From NCBI GenBank assembly GCA_937891895.1, contig CALATN010000009.1, forward strand, positions 1-19,370: a stretch of 19,370 nucleotides of DNA, read 5' to 3'. The notes under the pieces were generated by a model that was not told the origin of the DNA, made no database searches, and saw only the letters and a list, made by a program, of their open reading frames with translations. Source of the stretch: an uncultured Clostridia bacterium (lineage in GTDB: Bacteria; Bacillota; Clostridia; Oscillospirales; Ruminococcaceae). Both the position numbers and the translations under genes were made by a program. This document shows, piece by piece, positions 14,484 to 19,370 of the stretch. Numbering within the stretch: the first letter of the stretch is position 1; the number at the start of each line of letters is the position of its first letter.

Positions 14484-15254
14484 ATGGAATTCAGACCTTG
14501 TATAGATATCCACAACGGAAAAGTAAAGCAGATTGTAGGAGGCAGCCTTGCTGATAAGAATAATAAAGCCGATGAGAATTTCGTGTCCGATTACGGTGCA
14601 GAGTTCTACGCAAACCTGTATAAATCCAAAGGCATAAAAGGCGGACATATCATAATTCTCAACGCCGCCGACTCCGAGTATTACAACGCAGATTTAAAGC
14701 AAGCCTACTCTGCACTTGCTGAGTACCCAAACGGCTTGCAGGTAGGCGGAGGAATAACCGCAGAAAATGCCGCAGGTTTCCTTGAAAAAGGTGCGTCTCA
14801 CGTCATTGTAACATCCTACGTCTTCAAAGACGGCAAAATCAACTTTGACAACCTGAAAAAGCTTGTTGCAGTAACAGGCAGGGAACACCTGGTAATCGAC
14901 CTTTCCTGCCGCAAAAAAGATAACGACTACTACATAGTAACCGACCGCTGGCAGAAGTTCACAGACGTCAAGCTTACCCCCGAAACAATGGATATGTTCG
15001 CCGAGTATTGCGACGAGTTCCTTATCCACGCAGTAGACGTCGAGGGCAAAGCAAGAGGCGTCGAACAGCAACTCGCCGAAATGCTTGGTAACTGGAGCAA
15101 AATCCCCGTAACATACGCAGGTGGAATAGGTTCATACGACGACCTTGACGTGCTGAAAAAACTGGGCAGGGGACACCTCAACTTCACCGTAGGAAGTGCC
15201 ATCGACATCTTCGGCGGAAACCTTGATTTTGAGAGAATTTGCGAGTACAGCTAA
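14484..15254 (+). CDS. hisA: Eukaryotic-type (HIS6-like) ProFAR isomerase, HisA
   Basis: The enzyme converts the linear ProFAR intermediate to PRFAR in histidine biosynthesis. The 256-residue TIM barrel resembles yeast HIS6 more than typical bacterial HisA. Matching features are CIDIHNGKVKQIVGGSL (6-22; catalytic Asp8), LQVGGGI (85-91), SHVIVTSYVF (105-114), VIDLSCRK (137-144), FLIHAVDVEG (179-188), YAGGIGS (211-217) and the C-terminal VGSAIDIFGGNL (236-247). ATG 14484 is chosen because GGAGG (14471-14475) sits eight bases before it; an ATG at 14469 would place that site inside the gene. No other his gene is in the window. Its codons end in C or G more often than those of the genes downstream, consistent with a different history. 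The S41 gene follows after 12 bp. Confidence 0.9.
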   Translation: MEFRPCIDIHNGKVKQIVGGSLADKNNKADENFVSDYGAEFYANLYKSKGIKGGHIIILNAADSEYYNADLKQAYSALAEYPNGLQVGGGITAENAAGFLEKGASHVIVTSYVFKDGKINFDNLKKLVAVTGREHLVIDLSCRKKDNDYYIVTDRWQKFTDVKLTPETMDMFAEYCDEFLIHAVDVEGKARGVEQQLAEMLGNWSKIPVTYAGGIGSYDDLDVLKKLGRGHLNFTVGSAIDIFGGNLDFERICEYS

Positions 15255-15266
15255 GGAGGACATAAA

Positions 15267-16913
15267 ATGAGCAGAAAGACAGGCTTTAAAATTTTCATAA
15301 TCGCAGGGATAAGTATCATTGGAGTAAGTCTCATTGCTGTCTTGATTGCAATGGCTTGGGTAATTATATTTGCAAACAACTATGATGCTGTCTACAGCAG
15401 AAAAGTAACCCTTGATACTTCCGCAGGTCTTACTGCACAGCAGCGTACCGAAGATTTCTCACAGCTTTGTGAACATCTTGAAGCGTATGTTCCCACGCTT
15501 TATGAATATGAGAAGCTTTACGGCATAAGCTACGATGAAACTAAAGCTTATTACAGCACTCTTGCCGCAAATGCCGAAAATGATTTTGAGTATTGTACGG
15601 TAATCCGAGGCTTCCTGAATAACATTCCGAGTGCACATATGGCTGTTGGATTTCCGTCATTATCAAAAATTGATGAGGTTTTTTCAGCAAGACTTTCCAA
15701 AAATAAATCCTTTGTAAATGCACAGGATTATTGGTTGGACGTGTATCATAATGAGTGTAGAAAATATTATGACAAGGAAATCAAACAAGTGGTTTTTGCC
15801 TACTATTCGGGCGAGTACAGAGGTGTTGCCGAGCCGATTGACAACGACGTTTACGGTGTAAACAAAGCAACCCTGCTCACAGTAAACGGAGTATCAGCTG
15901 ACGAATTTGTAAAGCTTACCTCATCGGTTTACAAGCTCAAATACGACCATTCAAACCTAAGACCATTTCGTGATACTGTTATTTTCAATGACAGCATCGG
16001 TGAAGAATGTACAATTGAGTATCTTGACGCAGACGGAGAAAAGCACAGTGCAAAAATGTATTATGGTGCGGAAGCCGATACGGTGATTGCATATAGAGAT
16101 TATTTTATGTCAATTGACGGTGCAGCGACAGATATCATTTCAGCAACTGACAGCGAACAGGCTTCCTATACAACAATAGGAGATATGACCGCAGAAAAAA
16201 GCGAGGAACACAACCTGCTGTATGTATGCATAAATTCGTTTGAATCGGAAACAGCTGACGGAACGGTTATGGCAAATTCTCTGAAAAGCATTTCCGAGGG
16301 AACGGACAATATAATTATTGACATCCGCAAAAATCGAGGAGGATATTACGACTATGCCAAAGCGGTTATCGGTGCACTTTCCAATAGCGATATAGAATTT
16401 TACAGCGAGGTGTATGTTACCGAAGCAAGCTATAACAAATTCAAAGAAGAGCGTGCTTACGTATTTGATGAGTCAACAGGCTTGTATAAGACAATTATCA
16501 ATGAGGGTGTTGAGGGAACAGCGGCAGAAAAGAAAAATATCTACCTGCTTGTTTCTGACCAGACAGGTTCATCCGCTGATAATTTTGCTTACGAATTCAA
16601 GAAAAACAATCTCGGCACAGTTATCGGTACAAACAATACAGGCGGCGAACGTAACGGAACAATGTGTTTGGATTATCTTGATATAAGCGGAATTTACTTT
16701 GCCTATACCAGATATGCGGCTATGAATTCTGATGGTACGTTCAGTTCCGTCACAGGAACAGCCCCCGATATCTATCTTGGGCAGCCTATTGAAGCGTATT
16801 TTATCCGTGTCAGGCTTGAAGCCGAGGGCAAGGATATAAACAACCTTGAAAACCGTCTGAAATGGGACAGCGTCCTCATCGAAACGGTAAAGATGATTGA
16901 AGAAAATCCTTGA
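15267..16913 (+). CDS. Membrane-anchored S41-family serine peptidase
   Basis: The 548-residue protein has one N-terminal transmembrane anchor (about 8-36) and a large extracytoplasmic region. The S41 catalytic core is seen as IIIDIRKNRGGYYDYA (349-364, the DxRxNxGG motif), VSDQTGSSADNFAYEF (429-444, probable nucleophile Ser435) and VIGTNNTGG (452-460). The region at about 170-270 may hold a PDZ-like fold but is too divergent to call. ATG 15267 follows AAGGAGGA. It is 12 bp after hisA and probably co-transcribed. The last Pro codon and the TGA stop lie inside a decayed copy of the hisA 3' end (16905-16941), so the C-terminus may have been set by a recombination junction. The substrate is unknown; S41 enzymes process or degrade envelope proteins. 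Confidence 0.86.
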   Translation: MSRKTGFKIFIIAGISIIGVSLIAVLIAMAWVIIFANNYDAVYSRKVTLDTSAGLTAQQRTEDFSQLCEHLEAYVPTLYEYEKLYGISYDETKAYYSTLAANAENDFEYCTVIRGFLNNIPSAHMAVGFPSLSKIDEVFSARLSKNKSFVNAQDYWLDVYHNECRKYYDKEIKQVVFAYYSGEYRGVAEPIDNDVYGVNKATLLTVNGVSADEFVKLTSSVYKLKYDHSNLRPFRDTVIFNDSIGEECTIEYLDADGEKHSAKMYYGAEADTVIAYRDYFMSIDGAATDIISATDSEQASYTTIGDMTAEKSEEHNLLYVCINSFESETADGTVMANSLKSISEGTDNIIIDIRKNRGGYYDYAKAVIGALSNSDIEFYSEVYVTEASYNKFKEERAYVFDESTGLYKTIINEGVEGTAAEKKNIYLLVSDQTGSSADNFAYEFKKNNLGTVIGTNNTGGERNGTMCLDYLDISGIYFAYTRYAAMNSDGTFSSVTGTAPDIYLGQPIEAYFIRVRLEAEGKDINNLENRLKWDSVLIETVKMIEENP

Positions 16914-16941
16914 TTTTGAGAGGATTTGTGAGTATAAGTAA
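16905..16941 (+). pseudogene. Remnant copy of the hisA 3' end
   Basis: Positions 16909-16941 match 15222-15254, the last 11 codons of hisA including the stop, at 28 of 33 bases with no gaps. In that frame it reads LDFERICEYK-stop against LDFERICEYS-stop in hisA. Three of the five differences are silent third-base changes (AGA/AGG, TGC/TGT, TAC/TAT); the other two fall in the final codon. Homology stops just left of 16905. The frame is not the one used by the S41 gene that ends within it. Confidence 0.75.
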
Positions 16942-16976
16942 CATTTATCATCAACAACTTGGAGTGCAAATGAATT

Positions 16977-17258
16977 ATGAATATATATTATTTAATGATA
17001 GAAGCTGTCCCAAATGAAGATAATGACGAACGTGAAGAAGTCGATGGTGCGTATATTAACTTTTGGGTAAAGGCAAATGAATATGAAACTGCTTTGAAAG
17101 AGGCAATGGAATATATTGATAATGAAAATTGGCAGTCAATAAAAGTTAAAGATTCATTTATTGCAAAAAGAGAGTTATACATTGATGAACCTGATTCATT
17201 GGAATGTTACGATGAAGCCTGTGAGAATGGAATTGCTGCTATTTTTTATACTTGGTAA
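16977..17258 (+). CDS. Small acidic protein of unknown function (93 aa)
   Basis: The 93-residue product begins MNIYYLMIEAVPNED, contains GAYINFWVKANEYETALKEA (about 24-43), and ends GIAAIFYTW. The pattern suggests a small alpha/beta domain without membrane spans. ATG 16977 is the first possible start in this frame since TGA lies two codons upstream; GGAG at 16961-16964 is twelve bases away, which is long. An overlapping ATG at 16970 opens only 15 codons. Base and codon use is clearly more AT-rich than in hisA. Small acidic proteins of this shape are common among immunity and orphan accessory proteins, but no toxin partner is visible, so I assign no function. Confidence 0.7.
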   Translation: MNIYYLMIEAVPNEDNDEREEVDGAYINFWVKANEYETALKEAMEYIDNENWQSIKVKDSFIAKRELYIDEPDSLECYDEACENGIAAIFYTW

Positions 17259-17280
17259 ATTTTATTTAGGAGATTAAAAT

Positions 17281-17742
17281 ATGACAGAAGCTGCAAAAAA
17301 TATTGCTATTGATTTTTATAAAAGCTGTGAAGAAAAACATAACTTTTCGGAAACGATTGTGTTTGATGCTATGAACTTTTTATCAGATGATTTTACTCAG
17401 TTTTGGGAAGGAGATAAACAATTCGTTATCAAAGCAATTGAAGCCATAAAGTTAAAAGATGAAAATGCAGAATTTTTTATTGAAATGTACGGTTGTGATG
17501 GCGAAAAAGGAAATATTGATTTTATTTATTCAGATTCAATAATCATTAAAACTGTATTATCTGATTCTGAAATAAATGATGAATTTGAAAATTCAGGAGA
17601 AGATACATTTCCAACAGATGTATGTGATTTTACGGTTGATAAAAGCTATCATTTCATAAATGATGATGGAACTTTATCAGATTTTTCAGAAAAATGTGTA
17701 CTTAATGATAATCAAAATTTATTCAGTGCGTGGTGGGATTAA
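17281..17742 (+). CDS. Acidic protein of unknown function (153 aa)
   Basis: The 153-residue product is strongly acidic, soluble and AT-rich in codon use. It starts MTEAAKNIAIDFYKSCEEKH, contains aromatic-rich blocks DDFTQFWEGDKQF and ENAEFFIEMYGCDG, and ends NLFSAWWD. ATG 17281 follows TTTAGGAGATTAAAAT, a good ribosome site. It lies 22 bp after the 93-codon gene and ends just before a strong terminator, so the two form the end of the hisA-S41 transcription unit or a small unit of their own. I do not recognise a family. Composition and size would suit an immunity protein or another accessory factor, which is speculation. Confidence 0.72.
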   Translation: MTEAAKNIAIDFYKSCEEKHNFSETIVFDAMNFLSDDFTQFWEGDKQFVIKAIEAIKLKDENAEFFIEMYGCDGEKGNIDFIYSDSIIIKTVLSDSEINDEFENSGEDTFPTDVCDFTVDKSYHFINDDGTLSDFSEKCVLNDNQNLFSAWWD

Positions 17743-17744
17743 TA

Positions 17745-17777
17745 AAAGCCTGAGAAGAAAATATCTTCTCAGGCTTT
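17745..17777. terminator. Bidirectional intrinsic terminator with a 13-bp perfect stem
   Basis: AAAGCCTGAGAAG (17745-17757) pairs exactly with CTTCTCAGGCTTT (17765-17777) around a 7-base loop. T-rich bases follow on the plus strand and TTTTATTA on the minus strand. It lies three bases after the 153-codon gene and six bases past the stop of the convergent TIGR04076-like gene, serving both. Confidence 0.88.
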
Positions 17778-17782
17778 CTCAT

Positions 17783-18133
17783 TTACCCTTTCCAATACCC
17801 ACCAGTATGGAAATTTTCATTTCCAAGCGGTTTAGCTGTCAGACGAAACATAACGCATCCATCAGGACAAACAACCGTCTTGCTGTATTGACCATCACCG
17901 CCAATGTTCCGCAAATCTCCGCCGCTTCTGACCGCTTCCATAATCGGAAACAGAACAGTCATAGCCTTGCTGCAAATTCCATAACCGTCTTTGTTCACAG
18001 GACAGCCGTAAGTGCAAGTATATATGTCACCGATTTCCTCACCGTTTCGACAGTAATTTTCTGTTTTGTTGCCATTCATAAATCCCGTAACTTTGATTTC
18101 AAATTCGTATTCTTCGTCATACCACTTTTTCAT
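17783..18133 (-). CDS. TIGR04076-like small Cys-rich protein
   Basis: The 116-residue product resembles the TIGR04076 family of small Cys-containing proteins of unknown function. The features are an N-terminal strand block (YEFEIKVTGF), a central TCTYGCPVNKDGYGICSKAM with three Cys, an AVRSGGDLRNIGGDGQY segment, and the closing VVCPDGCVMFRL strand. ATG 18133 is preferred: AAGGAG at 18142-18147 is eight bases upstream, whereas the in-frame GTG at 18142 overlaps that site. It starts 5 bp after the RidA-family stop. The Cys cluster could bind metal or be redox active, but no function is established. Confidence 0.7.
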   Translation of the reverse strand: MKKWYDEEYEFEIKVTGFMNGNKTENYCRNGEEIGDIYTCTYGCPVNKDGYGICSKAMTVLFPIMEAVRSGGDLRNIGGDGQYSKTVVCPDGCVMFRLTAKPLGNENFHTGGYWKG

Positions 18134-18138
18134 AGTTG

Positions 18139-18510
18139 TCACTCCTTATCTGAATATGCAATTCCATCCACCTGAAACATGAGACCATCTTCGCCGCCCT
18201 TGTGTGCAAATTCTGTCTGAATGGATTTCCGAACAGGATATTTACCGTTGAAACGTTCCTTGATAATCTTTTCCATTATCGGAATATTCCACACATCTCT
18301 GAATAAGCAATCCATCTGAACAACATTTTCAAGCCCAAGACCAACCATTTTCAGTCTCTGCTCCATCTGGTCAAATGCACCGTTTACCTGTGCTTCAATA
18401 GGTTGTCCAACATTGCCTGCACAGTAACCGATAAAATACAGATTTCCAGCCTTGATTATTCCGCTGTGTGCCCAATCTTCATTAACATCAAATCTTTCAA
18501 TTTCGCTCAT
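18139..18510 (-). CDS. RidA/YjgF/UK114-family protein
   Basis: The 123-residue protein has the length and pattern of the RidA family: HSGIIKAGNLYFIGYCAGN (15-33), the helix FDQMEQRLKMVGLGLENVVQ, the segment MDCLFRDVWNIPIMEKIIKERF, and YPVRKSIQTEFAHKG. RidA itself hydrolyses reactive enamine and imine intermediates. The key Arg that binds substrate carboxylate appears kept in YPVRKS. The later position that is Glu in RidA aligns best with Gln in MFQVDGIAY, so activity could differ and the RidA subfamily is not certain. ATG 18510 follows GTGAGGACATAAA. It is 23 bp after uvrA and 5 bp before the TIGR04076-like gene. Confidence 0.85.
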   Translation of the reverse strand: MSEIERFDVNEDWAHSGIIKAGNLYFIGYCAGNVGQPIEAQVNGAFDQMEQRLKMVGLGLENVVQMDCLFRDVWNIPIMEKIIKERFNGKYPVRKSIQTEFAHKGGEDGLMFQVDGIAYSDKE

Positions 18511-18533
18511 TTTATGTCCTCACTTTCAGCAAC

Positions 18534-19370
18534 TCACTTCTCCAGCATCTTCCTCAGATACTGCCCCGTGTAAGACTCCTTACAAGCCGCAATCTCCTCA
18601 GGCGTGCCGCACTTAACAAGCGTGCCGCCCTTTTCGCCGCCCTCAGGGCCAAGGTCAATGATGTAATCCGCACTCTTGATAACATCAAGATTATGCTCGA
18701 TAACCAGTACCGTGTTGCCCGTGTCAACAAGCTTCTGAAGCACGTCTGTCAGCTTGTGTACGTCAGCCGTGTGCAGACCCGTAGTAGGCTCGTCAAGAAT
18801 GTAAATCGTACGCCCAGTTGCACGCTTTGAAAGCTCCGTAGCAAGCTTTACTCTCTGCGCCTCACCGCCCGAAAGGGTTGTAGCAGGCTGTCCGATTTTG
18901 ATGTAGCCAAGACCAACATCCTGAAGCGTCTGAAGCTTTCTCGCCAGCTTCGGAATATTTGCAAAGAACTCAACACCTTCATCAACCGTCATTTCAAGCA
19001 CGTCATAAATCGACTTGCCCTTGTAGTGAACATCAAGAGTCTCACGGTTGTAGCGATGTCCCTTGCAGACCTCGCAAGGCACATAAATGTCAGGCAGGAA
19101 GTGCATCTCAATCTTGATAATACCGTCACCGCTACAAGCCTCGCAGCGTCCTCCTTTTACGTTAAAACTAAAACGCCCCTTGCTATAGCCTTTTGCCTTA
19201 GCGTCCACTGTTGATGCAAACAAATCACGAATCTGGTCAAATACTCCTGTATAAGTTGCCGGATTGGAACGTGGTGTTCTTCCAATTGGAGACTGGTCAA
19301 TATCAATTACTTTATCCAACTGCTCTAGCCCTAAAATATCATCATGTTTTCCCGGAATACATCTGGCTCT
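18534..19370 (-). CDS. uvrA: UvrA, excinuclease ABC subunit A (C-terminal part; 5' end beyond window)
   Basis: The last 278 residues of UvrA, the damage-recognition ATPase of nucleotide excision repair, are present; the frame is open to the right edge. Seen in order are the DIDQSPIGRTPRSNPATYTG segment, the C-terminal zinc finger (CEAC ... CEVC, with 20 residues between the pairs), the second ABC signature LSGGEAQRVKLA, Walker B and D-loop YILDEPTTGLH, and the H-loop VIEHN. The protein ends normally at YTGQYLRKMLEK. It is the first visible gene of the minus-strand unit that continues into the RidA-family and TIGR04076-like genes. These DNA-repair and metabolite-damage genes share an operon by position only; no functional link is shown. 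Confidence 0.97.
   Translation of the reverse strand, partial: RARCIPGKHDDILGLEQLDKVIDIDQSPIGRTPRSNPATYTGVFDQIRDLFASTVDAKAKGYSKGRFSFNVKGGRCEACSGDGIIKIEMHFLPDIYVPCEVCKGHRYNRETLDVHYKGKSIYDVLEMTVDEGVEFFANIPKLARKLQTLQDVGLGYIKIGQPATTLSGGEAQRVKLATELSKRATGRTIYILDEPTTGLHTADVHKLTDVLQKLVDTGNTVLVIEHNLDVIKSADYIIDLGPEGGEKGGTLVKCGTPEEIAACKESYTGQYLRKMLEK

Noticed and set aside
14469..14484. An earlier in-frame ATG for hisA, adding five residues.
   Set aside because: The GGAGG ribosome site would lie inside the coding sequence; ATG 14484 has that site at ideal spacing and starts at the conserved FRPCIDIHNG.
16970..17017. ATG at 16970 with GGAG five bases upstream, opening a 15-codon frame.
   Set aside because: It is very short and overlaps the 93-codon gene in another frame; it is more likely a by-product of AT-rich sequence.
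1..19370. Search for CRISPR repeats, insertion sequences, phage genes, tRNA or rRNA.
   Set aside because: No spaced direct repeats, transposase, integrase or RNA-gene signatures were seen; only the short hisA-end repeat indicates past recombination.

Overview
The window looks like chromosomal DNA from a low-to-moderate GC Gram-positive bacterium, most likely a gut clostridium of the Ruminococcus/Oscillospiraceae type. The reasons are strong GGAGG-type ribosome sites, near-consensus sigma-A promoters (TTGACA-17-TATAAT), TTG starts, and a YceG/TelA pair related to Bacillus yceG-yceH. The genus is an inference. I see no insertion sequence, CRISPR array, tRNA or rRNA.

Layout. (1) Positions 1-5114, minus strand: an operon of prmA, a beta-propeller-like protein of unknown function, and a divergent type IIA topoisomerase pair (parE-like, then parC-like running off the left edge). 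(2) 5137-5297: two intrinsic terminators with a near-consensus promoter between them, which together outline a candidate small RNA of about 90 nt. (3) 5296-13346, minus strand: a membrane-stress-type block. A strong promoter drives a dynamin-like GTPase with a membrane region, an M48-like protein with an altered zinc motif, and a second, soluble dynamin-like GTPase. Next comes a perfect-consensus promoter whose spacer is a palindrome; it drives yceG-like and telA-like genes, then a small unknown gene. (4) 13424-14320, minus strand: a diacylglycerol kinase family lipid kinase, with its promoter divergent from the next unit. (5) 14426-17777, plus strand: a hisA of the eukaryotic (HIS6) type, an S41 peptidase with a membrane anchor, a decayed copy of the hisA 3' end, and two small AT-rich acidic genes, closed by a strong bidirectional terminator. 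(6) 17783-19370, minus strand: uvrA (3' part), a RidA-family gene and a TIGR04076-like gene.

How the genes may work together. The most interesting part is the five-gene dynamin / M48-like / dynamin / YceG / TelA block. The pieces point to membrane remodelling or envelope stress: paired dynamin-like GTPases of which only one has a membrane region, a protease-like partner whose HExxH motif reads CECGH, and the YceG-TelA pair known from Ter-type stress systems. No function has been shown for this combination here; a membrane-stress or anti-phage role is an inference. The second notable region is the hisA locus. A HIS6-like isomerase sits outside any histidine operon, and the end of its coding sequence is repeated after the S41 gene with mostly silent differences. 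That pattern suggests the segment was built by recombination.
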